A DNA stretch of 64,000 nucleotides, taken from Nocardioides insulae DSM 17944. Lineage in GTDB: Bacteria; Actinomycetota; Actinomycetes; Propionibacteriales; Nocardioidaceae. Below the pieces are notes generated by a model. That model was given only the letters and a program-made list of their open reading frames with translations, had not been told where the DNA came from and ran no database searches. The first letter of the stretch is position 1. Each line of letters opens with the position of its first letter. Location: contig NZ_AUGU01000013.1 in the NCBI RefSeq assembly GCF_000422825.1, positions 682,001 through 746,000 of the forward strand, read 5' to 3'. Shown here piece after piece: positions 52,042-62,126 of the stretch. A program made the translations under genes and the position numbers.

Positions 52042-52857
52042 CTACTGCGGCCGCGGCTGGCGGGCGAGCTGGCGGCTCTGCGCGACCAGCCGGCCGGCGG
52101 AGTCCCAGACCTCGGCGTCCTCCTCGAACATCCCGCCGGCGACGTTGCGGGTCGAGTGGCGCACCTTCAGCCAGCCGGGGGCAGGCTTGGCACGCACGTG
52201 CACGGTCAGTTCCATCGTCGGCGCCCAGCCCGGCATGCCCAGGTCGAAGGTCACCGGGGGCAGCAGGTCCACGACGCTGAGCAGGCTGATCACGTCGGGC
52301 TCTCGGCCGTCGGCGAGCCGGAACCAGCCGGCGAACTCGCCCCGCCCCGTCGGCTCGCCCTGAAGCCAGCCCATCTGCTCGGGAGGGAAGCGCAGCTCGA
52401 ACCGGTCGGACATCGACGGCTGATCGGGGTCGGGGGTGACCAGTCGCCGCGCGGCGCACTCCTCCACCGGCGGGAGGGAGAACTCCTCGGCAGTGGTGCG
52501 GACGTCGCTCCCGAGGGTGTCCAGGTCGCCGTAGCTGGCCAGGGCGGTGATCCGCGGCCCCGCCGCCTCGCCGTCGCCCTGCCACAGTTCGGCGGCGACC
52601 GTCGCGACCGAGCCGCCGCGACGGCGTACGTTCGTCGAGACGGTCGCCGGCCCCGGCGTGCCTGGGCCGAGGTAGTAGGCGCTGATCGAGATCGGGTCCG
52701 GCTTGTCCGGCACCTCCTGCCGGATCGCATTGCCGATCACGGCGAGGAGGTACCCCCCGTTGAGCCCCCCGCCCACGCTCCACCCGGGAGAGAGGTCGGC
52801 GGCATAGAGACCCTCACCCTTGGAGGTCGAAGCGATCTGCGCGTCGTACTCGGCCAT
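52042..52857 (-). CDS. Acyl-CoA thioesterase, double hot-dog
   Basis: A 271-residue protein of the TesB/4HBT-like double hot-dog family: YAADLSPGWSVGGGLNGGYLLAVIG (about 18-42) forms the first hot-dog start, and the second repeat runs from about 150 (FAGWFRLADG). It should hydrolyse acyl-CoA, releasing fatty acid. It converges with the SMR pair. The ATG is followed by the standard N-terminus; no signal. Confidence 0.85.
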   Translation of the reverse strand: MAEYDAQIASTSKGEGLYAADLSPGWSVGGGLNGGYLLAVIGNAIRQEVPDKPDPISISAYYLGPGTPGPATVSTNVRRRGGSVATVAAELWQGDGEAAGPRITALASYGDLDTLGSDVRTTAEEFSLPPVEECAARRLVTPDPDQPSMSDRFELRFPPEQMGWLQGEPTGRGEFAGWFRLADGREPDVISLLSVVDLLPPVTFDLGMPGWAPTMELTVHVRAKPAPGWLKVRHSTRNVAGGMFEEDAEVWDSAGRLVAQSRQLARQPRPQ

Positions 52858-53048
52858 GGCAGCAACTTAGCGCTCGTTCAGTGACCCGGGACCACCTGAC
52901 CGGAATCCGATCACCTCGCGTCGCCGACCGCGCCCGGTGCGACCGGGTGGTCTCGGCCACGACCCGCCCCTCCGAGTCACGCGCCATCGATTTCCCGACC
53001 GCCGACGGGACGAGGTGGCGTTGCGAACGGGTCGCGCCCGACGTAGGT

Positions 53049-53066
53049 TATAAGTATCTACTTATA
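53049..53066. promoter_or_regulatory. 18-bp palindromic ArsR-type operator
   Basis: TATAAGTATCTACTTATA is an 8-bp inverted repeat around a 2-bp centre, standing out as AT-rich in this window. It lies 11 bases before the SRPBCC start codon, and the gene after that encodes an ArsR regulator. It likely covers the -10 region, allowing autorepression of the operon. Confidence 0.7.
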
Positions 53067-53077
53067 GAGGAGACGTC

Positions 53078-53725
53078 ATGACCACCACCGACCCCGTCGC
53101 CGCTGCCGGACTCGTGACCCGCGAGATCCACACCGGAAGCCGCGAGGACCAGACCACCCGCGTGCTCGTGGCACGCCGTACCTACCCGGCCGCCCAGGCC
53201 GACCTCTGGAGCGCCCTCACCGAGGCCGAGCGGATCCCGCGTTGGTTCCTGCCGGTCAGCGGCGACCTGGAGGTCGGCGGCCGCTATCAGTTCGAGGGCA
53301 ACGCGGGCGGCGTCGTGGAGCGGTGCGTGCAGCCGGACTCCTTCGCGGTCACCTGGGAGTTCGGCGGCCAGGTGTCCTGGCTCGAGATCCGACTGCACCC
53401 CGACGGGCCGGATGTCACCACGCTCGAACTCGTGCACGAGGCCGTCGTCGACCCCGACTTCTGGGCGCAGTTCGGCCCGGGAGCCGTCGGGGTGGGATGG
53501 GACGGAGCACTGCGCGGCCTCGGGCTCCACCTGGAGAGTGGCGCCGCCCTGGACGCCGCCGAGGTCGAGGCCTGGACGCTCTCCCCCGACGGCGTCGCCT
53601 TCACCCGGGCTGCGGCGACCGGTTGGGGTGAGGCCGCGATCGCGGACGGCGACGACACCACCGCCGCCCGCGAGGCCGCCGAGCGCACCCTCGCCTTCTA
53701 CACCACGCCGCCCACCGAGGAGTGA
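53078..53725 (+). CDS. SRPBCC (AHSA1-like) domain protein
   Basis: A 215-residue protein with the START/AHSA1 pattern: RRTYPAAQADLWSALTEAERIPRWFLPVSGDLEVGGRY (about 28-66) and the VTWEFGG strand, then a C-terminal helix. Such proteins bind hydrophobic ligands. It is preceded by GAGGAG just before its ATG and followed one base later by an ArsR regulator; SRPBCC-ArsR pairs are a common small stress/detoxification operon. Ligand unknown. Confidence 0.85.
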   Translation: MTTTDPVAAAGLVTREIHTGSREDQTTRVLVARRTYPAAQADLWSALTEAERIPRWFLPVSGDLEVGGRYQFEGNAGGVVERCVQPDSFAVTWEFGGQVSWLEIRLHPDGPDVTTLELVHEAVVDPDFWAQFGPGAVGVGWDGALRGLGLHLESGAALDAAEVEAWTLSPDGVAFTRAAATGWGEAAIADGDDTTAAREAAERTLAFYTTPPTEE

Positions 53726-53726
53726 G

Positions 53727-54143
53727 GTGTCCTCCCCCGGCGAGGTGTTCGCGGCACTGGGCGACCCGGTACGCCGCCACCTCCTCACCCTGCTCGTCCA
53801 GGGCGAGCTTTCGGCGGGCTCCCTCGTCGAGCAGGTGCGGGCCCGTCAGCCGATCTCCCAGCCGGCGGTGTCCCAGCATCTCCGGGTGTTGCGCGAGTCC
53901 GGCCTCGTGACGGTCCGCACCGACGGTTCCCGGCGGATCTACGCCCTGGACCCGGCCGGCATCCGGGCCGCGGGCGCCTGGCTGGCCGCCCTGCTCGATC
54001 CGCTGGCCGGCGTCGAGCAGCCGCTGGACGCGCTCGCCACCGAGCTCGCCCGCGGTCGGCGCGCCGCCCGCCGTACGGCACACCGAACGGCTCCCGCGCC
54101 CGACACCTGGCCGCGACAGGCTCGGCCGACGACCGGCGCCTGA
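53727..54143 (+). CDS. ArsR-family repressor
   Basis: A 138-residue winged-helix regulator. The HTH runs from about residue 8 to 75 (VFAALGDPVRRHLLTLLV, ISQPAVSQHLRVLRESGLV, then wing VRTDGSRRIYAL), and the basic tail is Arg-rich. No metal-binding Cys motif is present, so it senses a non-metal signal or acts as a constitutive repressor. GTG start one base after the SRPBCC stop region. It probably binds the palindrome at 53049-53066. Confidence 0.88.
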   Translation: MSSPGEVFAALGDPVRRHLLTLLVQGELSAGSLVEQVRARQPISQPAVSQHLRVLRESGLVTVRTDGSRRIYALDPAGIRAAGAWLAALLDPLAGVEQPLDALATELARGRRAARRTAHRTAPAPDTWPRQARPTTGA

Positions 54144-54189
54144 CCGCTCCCCGGACGGGTCGGGGACACGGCCGTGCGTTCGATTAGCC

Positions 54190-54225
54190 TTCCCCCAGCG
54201 CCCCGGGCCGTGGGTGCTGGGGGAA
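54190..54225 (+). promoter_or_regulatory. Hairpin overlapping the antiporter ribosome-binding region
   Basis: A perfect 10-bp inverted repeat TTCCCCCAGC (54190-54199) / GCTGGGGGAA (54216-54225) with a 16-base loop ends next to the AAGGG ribosome site (about 54224-54228), eight bases before the ATG at 54235. It could hide the site from ribosomes, or be a terminator of the ArsR operon. A switchable element is possible. Confidence 0.5.
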
Positions 54226-54234
54226 GGGACGCCG

Positions 54235-55812
54235 ATGACGACCGCCGCGATCTATCTGGTGGCGGCCTGTGCGGCCGGCGTCCTGGCCAAGGCGGTGCGG
54301 CTGCCACCGCTGGTGGGATTCCTCGTCGCCGGCTTCGCGCTGCACGCTGCGGACGTCGAGGAACTGCCGGGGCTCGAGGTGATGGCCGAGCTCGGTGTCA
54401 CGCTGCTGCTCTTCGGCATCGGGCTCAAGCTGGACGTGCGCTCGCTGCTTCGCCCCGACGTCTGGTTCACGACGCTGGCCCACCTCGGCTACAGCGTGCT
54501 GATCGGCCTGGCCCTGCTGCTCGGCCTCGCCCCGCTCGGCTTCGCCGTCCTCACCGACGCCGACCTGACCGAGCTCGCCGTGCTCGCGATGGCGCTCTCC
54601 TTCTCCTCCACCGTGTTCGTGGTCAGGGTGCTCGACGACCGCCGCGACCATCTCACCCTGTACGGCCGGATCGCGATCGGCATCCTGATCATGCAGGACA
54701 TCGTCGCGGTGATCTTCCTCAGCTTCACCAAGGGCCATCCGCCCACCGTGTGGGCCTTCGGGCTGGTCCTGCTGCTGCCCTTCGCCCGGCTCGCCCGCCG
54801 ACTGTGGGACCACCTGCACTCGATCGAGCTCACCGCCCTCTTCGGGCTCACCATGGCGCTGGTCCCCGGCTACTGGCTCTTCGAGGAGGTGGGTCTCAAG
54901 GGTGACCTCGGTGCACTGGTGATGGGGACCCTGCTGGCCTCCCATTCGCGGGCGCCGGACCTCTCCAGGATGCTGCTCACCGCCAAGGAACTGCTGTTGG
55001 TGGCGTTCTTCGTCGGCATCGGCCTGCACGGCATCCCCTCGGCCGAGGGCCTCGCGCTCGCCTCGCTCCTGCTCGTGCTGCTCCCGCTCCAGGGCCTGGG
55101 GTACGCCGCGATGCTGTGGGTCCTCCGGCTCCGCTACCGCACCGCGGTGCTGGCCTCGCTCTCGCTCACCAACTTCTCCGAGTTCGCGCTGATCGTGACC
55201 GCGGTCGGCGCCTCCGCCGGATTCATGTCCGAGGAGTGGCTCGTCATCCTCGCCGTCAGCCTGGCCCTGAGCTTCCTCGTCGCAGCCGTGGTCAACAACC
55301 TCGCCCCGCAGATCTCCGCCTGGGTCACCCGACGCCTGCCCGACCAGGAGCCCGCGAGGCTCAAGCCGGAGGACCGGCCGATCGACCTGGGCGACGCCCG
55401 AGCCCTGGTGCTGGGGATGGGACGTGTCGGCCAGGCCACGGTCACCCAGTTGCGCGACGCCTACGGGATGAAGACGATCGGTGTGGAGCACGACTCCCCG
55501 CGTGCCGAGGACCTGCGTAACCGGGGCTTCCGGGTGGTCGAGGCCGACGCCACCGACATCGACTTCTGGCACCGGGTGCATCGCGCCCCCGACGTCGAGC
55601 TGATCGTGCTCGCAATGCCCTTCCACGGTGAGAACGTGCTGGTCGTCGAGCTCCTCCGCAAGATGGGGTTCGCCGGTGCCGTCGCCGCGATCGCGCAGCG
55701 CGACGACGAGATCGAGGAACTGAAGAAGCACGGCGCCACCGCGGTCTTCAACCTGTACGGCAGCGCCGGGCACACCCTCGCCGACGAGGCAGCCCGGGTC
55801 GCGCTCCGCTGA
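54235..55812 (+). CDS. CPA2 cation/proton antiporter with RCK domain (KefB-like)
   Basis: A 525-residue protein: Na/H exchanger domain with about twelve helices (residues 1-370; the ion site motif MALSFSSTVFVVRVL is near 113-127), then a cytosolic TrkA-N/RCK domain (about 392-510) with the nucleotide loop VLGMGRVGQATV. It should move K+ or Na+ against H+ and be gated by NAD(H) or a similar ligand. The ATG is next to a hairpin that may control translation. It lies downstream of the ArsR gene by 90 bases. Confidence 0.9.
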   Translation: MTTAAIYLVAACAAGVLAKAVRLPPLVGFLVAGFALHAADVEELPGLEVMAELGVTLLLFGIGLKLDVRSLLRPDVWFTTLAHLGYSVLIGLALLLGLAPLGFAVLTDADLTELAVLAMALSFSSTVFVVRVLDDRRDHLTLYGRIAIGILIMQDIVAVIFLSFTKGHPPTVWAFGLVLLLPFARLARRLWDHLHSIELTALFGLTMALVPGYWLFEEVGLKGDLGALVMGTLLASHSRAPDLSRMLLTAKELLLVAFFVGIGLHGIPSAEGLALASLLLVLLPLQGLGYAAMLWVLRLRYRTAVLASLSLTNFSEFALIVTAVGASAGFMSEEWLVILAVSLALSFLVAAVVNNLAPQISAWVTRRLPDQEPARLKPEDRPIDLGDARALVLGMGRVGQATVTQLRDAYGMKTIGVEHDSPRAEDLRNRGFRVVEADATDIDFWHRVHRAPDVELIVLAMPFHGENVLVVELLRKMGFAGAVAAIAQRDDEIEELKKHGATAVFNLYGSAGHTLADEAARVALR

Positions 55813-55880
55813 CCACCTCCGCTGACCACCTCGGCCGGGGCCGGGTGCGGCCTCGCGCCGTGAGTGCGGCCTCCCCGACC

Positions 55881-56339
55881 TCAGCGGCGCCGCTGGGAGG
55901 GCGGCCCGAGCCAGCGCGGGACCGAGCTGCGGTAGTCGTCGTAGTCCTCGCCGAAGTTGGCGGTCAGCGCCTCCTCCTCGGGAGGGATCTGGAACCGGTC
56001 GAGGTAGACGACGAACGCGGCCGCCGGCAGGACCGCGACCGGCCGGCCGCGCCACACGGCATGGGCGACCAGCAGCCCGGTCATGCCGAGATACATCGGG
56101 TTGCGGGTGAACCGGAACGGCCCGGAGGTCACCAGCGTGCTGGCCCGATCGGGATGCACCGGGTCGACGGTGGTCCCGTGCCGGTAGAACTCGCGTGACC
56201 CGGCGGCCGCCACGACCACCGCAGCGCCTGCGGTGGCGGCGGCGAGCCCTGCCATCACCGCGCCCCCTCTGCGCTCCCCCGCGAGCACGCGCTGTCCGGC
56301 GAGGGCGCCGAGCACCAGGACCGGAGGTGGGACGTGCAT
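55881..56339 (-). CDS. Isoprenylcysteine/phospholipid methyltransferase-family membrane protein
   Basis: A 152-residue ICMT/PEMT-like enzyme: helices at about 28-48 and 84-110, with the SAM-binding signature GPFRFTRNPMYLGMTG (about 73-88) and EEEALTANFGEDYDDYRSSVPRWL (about 121-143). The family methylates lipids, small carboxyl groups or metabolites. The substrate is unknown. It converges with the antiporter gene and is divergent from a LysE-type exporter. Confidence 0.85.
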   Translation of the reverse strand: MHVPPPVLVLGALAGQRVLAGERRGGAVMAGLAAATAGAAVVVAAAGSREFYRHGTTVDPVHPDRASTLVTSGPFRFTRNPMYLGMTGLLVAHAVWRGRPVAVLPAAAFVVYLDRFQIPPEEEALTANFGEDYDDYRSSVPRWLGPPSQRRR

Positions 56340-56474
56340 GAACCCACGGTGCCAGCACGCTGCCCCTCGGCGCCACCGGTGGCAGAGGAGATCGCGGTCG
56401 TATCTGCGCCCGCGCCGGCGGCTCCGAGAAGCCGGGGGCCGCCGAGCCGGCGAGCGTCGACCGAGGGGGTGCCG

Positions 56475-57113
56475 ATGGAGTCAGGAGTCCCGAGTACCGC
56501 CGTGCTCGTCGCCTTCAGCGGTGCCTCGCTCCTCGTGCTGATCGTGCCCGGCCCGTCGGTCGTCTACGTGGTCACCCGCAGCCTCGCCCAGGGACGGCGG
56601 GCCGGCCTGTGGTCGGCGCTCGGACTCGAGACCGGGGCCGCCCTGCACGTGGCCGCGGCGACCATTGGCCTGGCCGGGGTGCTCGCGGCCTCCGACCCGG
56701 CGCTGACCGCGGTCCGCTGGGCCGGGGCGGCGTACCTGGTGTGGCTGGCGGTGCGCGAGTTCTCGGCCGCCGGTCGGGTTCGCTCAGGGACGCCGGCGGC
56801 GCACGGACCGGCCCGTCCACTCCGCCTGGTCCGTGACGGGATCCTGATCGACGTCCTCAACCCCAAGACGGCGACCTTCTTCCTCGCGTTCCTGCCCCAG
56901 TTCGTCGTCCCCTCACACGGCGGCGTGGCGACCCAGTTCGCCGTCCTCGGCCTGGTCTTCGTCACCCTGGCCGGGCTGGTCGACGGTGCGTACGCCGTCC
57001 TCGCCGGCCGCTTCTCCCCGCGCGTGCGGTCCGCAGGCGGGCCCGGGCGCCACCTCGGGACCGCCGTCGGCGGGATCTACCTCGCCCTGGCGGGGGTCGC
57101 GGTCCTGGCTTGA
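56475..57113 (+). CDS. LysE/RhtB-family amino acid exporter
   Basis: A 212-residue membrane protein with six helices and the LysE signature (IVPGPSVVYVVTRSLAQGRRAG at residues 23-44, and the LNPKTATFFLAFLPQF stretch near 124-139). It exports amino acids such as homoserine lactone or threonine; exact substrate not predictable. The ATG at 56475 with GAGGGGG nearby begins the conserved region; the frame upstream is open but unrelated. Confidence 0.9.
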   Translation: MESGVPSTAVLVAFSGASLLVLIVPGPSVVYVVTRSLAQGRRAGLWSALGLETGAALHVAAATIGLAGVLAASDPALTAVRWAGAAYLVWLAVREFSAAGRVRSGTPAAHGPARPLRLVRDGILIDVLNPKTATFFLAFLPQFVVPSHGGVATQFAVLGLVFVTLAGLVDGAYAVLAGRFSPRVRSAGGPGRHLGTAVGGIYLALAGVAVLA

Positions 57114-57147
57114 CTCAGTCGTCCCGCCGGGTCAGACCCTCAACCAC

Positions 57148-57606
57148 TCAGCCACCCACGTGGAGCGCGAGCCTGTCGAGCGAGGCGCGGAGACGCTCGG
57201 CGGTCGTGGCTCGGGCCCGGGGGACGCGGCTCTCGTCCTGGAGGTCGGTCCAGTCGTAGGTGTGGGTCACCTCGGTGCGGGAGTCATCCAGCGGGCGCAG
57301 CTCCCAGCGCCACAGATGGCCCAACGGCTCGCCGCCGGGCTCGGCCGGGCACCAGGCGATCCGGCGCCCCTCCTCGAACTCGACCACGTGGTTGTGCCGT
57401 TCCCGCGCCTTGGTGGTCGTCATGACGAAGACATCGCCCACCGCCCGGACCCGCTGCCCCGGCTCGGCCCGGGAGAGGTTGTCGTTGCCGTCCCAGGCCG
57501 GCTGCAGCGCCGGGTCGGCGATCTGCTCGAAGATGTCAGCGGCCGGCCGCTCGATCACCCTGCTGGCCCGCGCCACCCGCTGCTCGGCTTCCATACCGGC
57601 TTCCAT
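57148..57606 (-). CDS. SRPBCC family protein (polyketide cyclase-like)
   Basis: A 152-residue single-domain SRPBCC protein: ASRVIERPAADIFEQIADPALQPAWDG (about 14-40), RVRAVGDVFVMTT, and EVTHTYDWTDLQD near 112-124. It probably binds a hydrophobic small molecule; no catalytic residues can be named. A second ATG four codons downstream could be the start. It converges with lysE and is divergent from the Na+/H+ antiporter. Confidence 0.82.
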   Translation of the reverse strand: MEAGMEAEQRVARASRVIERPAADIFEQIADPALQPAWDGNDNLSRAEPGQRVRAVGDVFVMTTTKARERHNHVVEFEEGRRIAWCPAEPGGEPLGHLWRWELRPLDDSRTEVTHTYDWTDLQDESRVPRARATTAERLRASLDRLALHVGG

Positions 57607-57686
57607 GCCGACAGTGTGTCACCGTCCCAGGATCGGCCGCGCGATCGCGTCGCCATACCCCTCCTCGGTCCCTAGAGTGAGGCCGC

Positions 57687-59402
57687 ATGGAGCCGCACTT
57701 CGTCACGGTCGCTGGCGCGGGCCTGGCCATCATGATCGCAGCGGCGGTCTTCGCCCGGCGTACCGGCGTGGCGGCCCCCCTGCTGCTGGTCACCCTCGGG
57801 ATCCTGGCCAGCCTGGTGCCCGGGGCGCCGACGATCGAGGTCGACCCCGAGCTCATCCTGGCCGGCGTCCTGCCGCCGCTCCTCTACTCCTCGGCGGTCG
57901 AACTCCCGGTCATCGACCTGCGCCGTAACTTCGGCCTGATCGCCTGGCTCTCGGTGGCGATGGTGATCATCTCCGCGCTGGTGATCGGGGTGGCCGTGCA
58001 CTGGGTGTTCCCGGACATCCCCCTCGGACTCGCGATCGCACTGGGGGCCGTGGTGAGCCCCACCGATGCGGTCGCCGCGACCGCGGTGGGACGCCGGCTC
58101 GGGCTGCCGCCCCGGCTGATGACCGTGTTGGAGGGCGAGAGCCTGCTCAACGACGCCTCCGCGCTGGTGCTGCTGCGGACCGCGGTGGCGGGGCTGGCCG
58201 CGGCCGGCTCGTTCAGCCTCGGCCGGACCGTACTGGAGTTCGCCTGGGCGGTGGTCGGCGCCGTCGTGGTCGGTGCGCTGATCGGCTGGATCACCGCCCT
58301 GCTCCGGCGCCAACTGGACGACCCGGTGCTCAACACCACCATCTCCTTCGCGATCCCCTTCCTGGCGTACTTCCCCGCCGAGGAGGTGAACGCCTCCGGC
58401 GTCCTGGCGGTGGTGGTTGCGGGCCTGGCCACCGGGTCGCTGGGTGCCCGGTGGTTCAGCCCCCGCGACCGGGAGACCCAGGCGACCACCTGGACGACGG
58501 TCAACTTCGTGCTGGAGAGCGCCCTGTTCCTCGCCATGGGCTACCAGTTGACCGAAGTGGTGGACGCCGCCAACGCGGAGTCCGACTGGGGCACGATCGC
58601 CCGGGTGGTGGGGCTGGTGCTCGCGCTGCTGGTCGGCCTGCGGTTCCTCGGGCTGGCCTGGCCGGCGCTGAGTGAGCGGTTCGGGCGGGGCGGTCGCGGC
58701 GAGCACGTCCGCGCGCGGCTCGACCGGTTCGAGGAACACCTGGAGAACCTGGAGCCGACCGGCAAGCGCGAGGAGAACCGGGTCTCCTGGGCACGCCACC
58801 GGTTGGCCCGCGGCCGGGCCGACCTCGACTTCGAGGATCGCGAACCGATCACCGCCCGCGGCTATTTCGTCGTCGCGTGGGCGGGCATGCGCGGTGCGGT
58901 CACGGTGGCCGCCGCCCAGACCATCCCGGCCGGCACCCCGCACCGTTCCACAGTGGTCCTGATCGCCTTCCTCGTCGCGCTGGTCACCCTGGTCTTCTTC
59001 GGGCTGACCCTCCCGCTGGTGATCGCCAGGATGAATCTGCGCGCCCAGAGCAAGCAGGAGCAGCGCAACGCCGTCCTCGCCCTCACCCGGCAGGTGGGCG
59101 AGGCGGCCATCGAGTCGGTCGGGCCGGTGGAGGAGCAGACGGTGGACGGCGAGCCCCTGGACGACGCCGTACTCACCGCGATCCGGGACGGGTTCCTGCC
59201 CCGGATGCTCGGCGTCGCCCGCGAGCAGAACCGGCCGCGCCGGCACGACCTCGAGAAGCTGATGATCGTGCAGCGTCGCTACCTGGAGGCGATGCGGTCG
59301 GCGCTGTGGGTCGAGCGCAGCATCGGCGCCTACAGCTCCGGCACCTACCGCCACGTCGAGGCCACCCTGGACGCGCTGGACCAGCGGCTCGACTCGAAGT
59401 GA
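57687..59402 (+). CDS. CPA1-family Na+/H+ antiporter
   Basis: A 571-residue antiporter. The membrane domain (about 1-430) has the ion-binding signatures GAVVSPTDAVAATAVGRRL (helix 5, about 119-137) and EGESLLNDASALVL (about 145-158), typical of NhaP/CPA1. A large cytosolic C-terminal part (about 440-571) is mostly helical. It exchanges Na+ (or K+) for H+. Transcribed away from the SRPBCC gene and followed by a good hairpin. Confidence 0.93.
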   Translation: MEPHFVTVAGAGLAIMIAAAVFARRTGVAAPLLLVTLGILASLVPGAPTIEVDPELILAGVLPPLLYSSAVELPVIDLRRNFGLIAWLSVAMVIISALVIGVAVHWVFPDIPLGLAIALGAVVSPTDAVAATAVGRRLGLPPRLMTVLEGESLLNDASALVLLRTAVAGLAAAGSFSLGRTVLEFAWAVVGAVVVGALIGWITALLRRQLDDPVLNTTISFAIPFLAYFPAEEVNASGVLAVVVAGLATGSLGARWFSPRDRETQATTWTTVNFVLESALFLAMGYQLTEVVDAANAESDWGTIARVVGLVLALLVGLRFLGLAWPALSERFGRGGRGEHVRARLDRFEEHLENLEPTGKREENRVSWARHRLARGRADLDFEDREPITARGYFVVAWAGMRGAVTVAAAQTIPAGTPHRSTVVLIAFLVALVTLVFFGLTLPLVIARMNLRAQSKQEQRNAVLALTRQVGEAAIESVGPVEEQTVDGEPLDDAVLTAIRDGFLPRMLGVAREQNRPRRHDLEKLMIVQRRYLEAMRSALWVERSIGAYSSGTYRHVEATLDALDQRLDSK

Positions 59403-59422
59403 TCGGCCCTCCAGCGGCGGGC

Positions 59423-59453
59423 CGCCTCGGTTCGGGCTCCCCCGACCGAGGCG
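59423..59453 (+). terminator. Terminator hairpin after the Na+/H+ antiporter
   Basis: CGCCTCGGT (59423-59431) pairs with ACCGAGGCG (59445-59453); inside it CGGG and CCCC extend the stem with one bulge. It lies in the gap between convergent genes, so it may act in both directions. Confidence 0.65.
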
Positions 59454-59474
59454 CTCACCGCACCGGGTGTGGCC

Positions 59475-60587
59475 TCAGGACCAGACCTCGCCGGCGATCT
59501 CGACGACCGCCCGGACCTTGGCCCACTGCTGCTCCTCGGAGAGCAGGTTGCCCTCCTCGGTGGAGGCGAAGCCGCACTGGGTGCTCACCGCGAGCTGCTC
59601 CAGCGGTACGAACTTCGAGGCCTCCTCGATCCGCCGCTTCACCTCGACGGCGTTCTCCAGCTCGCCGTCCTTGGAGGTCAGCAACCCGAGTACGACGGTC
59701 TTCTCGCCGTGCGGCAGGTGCCGCAGCGGCTCGAAGCCACCGGCTCGATCGGTGTCGTACTCGAGGAAGTAGCCGTCGTAGTCGGTGCCGGCCAGCAGCG
59801 GCTCGGCGACCGGCTCGTAGCCACCCGAGGAGATCCAGGTGGAGCGGAAGTTGCCCCGGCACACGTGGGTCGTGATCACCATGTCCGCGGGCTTGTCGGC
59901 CAGGGCGCTGTTGACCAGCGCGGCGTACCGCTCGGCGAGGCCGTCGACCCGGATCCCGCGCTCGGCGGCCTTGTCGAGCTCGTCCTGCGAGCACAGGTAG
60001 GCCCACACGGTGTCGTCGAACTGCAGGTAGCGGCAGCCCTCGTCGTAGAACGCGCGGACAGCGGCGCGGTAGGCGGCGGCGAGGTCGTCGAAGAGCGCCT
60101 CGTGGTCCTCTCCGTACAGGTCGGTGCGGACGGCGTCGGCGTCGAGGCGGAAGTGCAGCACGGACGGCGAGGGGATCGAGATCTTCGGGGTGACGCCGGC
60201 GGGGACGTGGTCGCGCAGGAACCGGAAGTGCTCGAGCATCGGGTGGTCGGCCGGGAAGCCGATCTTGTCGTGCACCCGAAGCACCTGGTTCTTGGTGGCG
60301 ACGCCCTGGAACTGGATCCCGTGATCGGAGTCGACCAGCTCGACGCCGTCGAGCAGGCCGAGGAAGTCGTAGTGCCACCAGGAGCGGCGGAACTCGCCGT
60401 CGGTGGCGAGCCGGAGGCCGGCCTCGGCCTGCTTGGCGATGAGTTCGGTGATGGCGGCGTCCTCGACGGCCTTGAGCCCGGCCTCATCGATGACCCCCGC
60501 GTCGCGATCGCGACGGGCCTGGTGAACGTGGTCGGGGCGGAGGAAGCTGCCGACGATGTCTGCGCGGAAGGGAGGGGAAACACTCAC
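59475..60587 (-). CDS. MetE-like (cobalamin-independent methionine synthase C-domain) protein
   Basis: A 370-residue single-barrel protein resembling the C-terminal half of MetE. Zinc ligands are visible: His/Cys in TTHVCRGN (about 241-248), the Glu region DYDGYFLEYDTDRAG, and Cys in STQCGFAS (about 337-344). It lacks the N-terminal MetE half, so it is probably an alternative methyltransferase or archaeal MetE-like enzyme. Substrate may be homocysteine with a non-folate donor. It sits after sdaA on the same strand but a strong terminator lies between them. Confidence 0.87.
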   Translation of the reverse strand: MSVSPPFRADIVGSFLRPDHVHQARRDRDAGVIDEAGLKAVEDAAITELIAKQAEAGLRLATDGEFRRSWWHYDFLGLLDGVELVDSDHGIQFQGVATKNQVLRVHDKIGFPADHPMLEHFRFLRDHVPAGVTPKISIPSPSVLHFRLDADAVRTDLYGEDHEALFDDLAAAYRAAVRAFYDEGCRYLQFDDTVWAYLCSQDELDKAAERGIRVDGLAERYAALVNSALADKPADMVITTHVCRGNFRSTWISSGGYEPVAEPLLAGTDYDGYFLEYDTDRAGGFEPLRHLPHGEKTVVLGLLTSKDGELENAVEVKRRIEEASKFVPLEQLAVSTQCGFASTEEGNLLSEEQQWAKVRAVVEIAGEVWS

Positions 60588-60614
60588 CGCGTCAACCTAG
60601 CAAGGCCCCGCCCG

Positions 60615-60660
60615 GCCGGTTCCGGGGTCCCAGGTGTGTCCTGGGGACCCCGGAACCGGC
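60615..60660 (-). terminator. Strong terminator after sdaA
   Basis: Arms 60615-60634 and 60640-60660 form a 20-bp stem with one bulged G and a 5-base loop (TGTGT). It lies just past the 3' end of sdaA and before the metE-like gene, closing the gcvT-gcvH-glyA-sdaA operon. It is the longest stem in the window. Confidence 0.85.
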
Positions 60661-60674
60661 TCGGGGTCGGGTGC

Positions 60675-62078
<1,404 letters not shown>

Positions 62079-62126
62079 GGTGTCACCTCCTGGCAGTGGG
62101 ACCCGGAACCCGAGGGCGAGGTCATC

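Noticed and set aside
52858-53048. Gap upstream of the SRPBCC operon checked for a small gene or RNA
   Set aside because: No open frame with family similarity and no RNA motif seen apart from the operator at its right end.
54184-56376. A 730-codon minus-strand open frame across the KefB-like antiporter
   Set aside because: Antisense shadow with His/Asp/Gln-rich low-complexity sequence.
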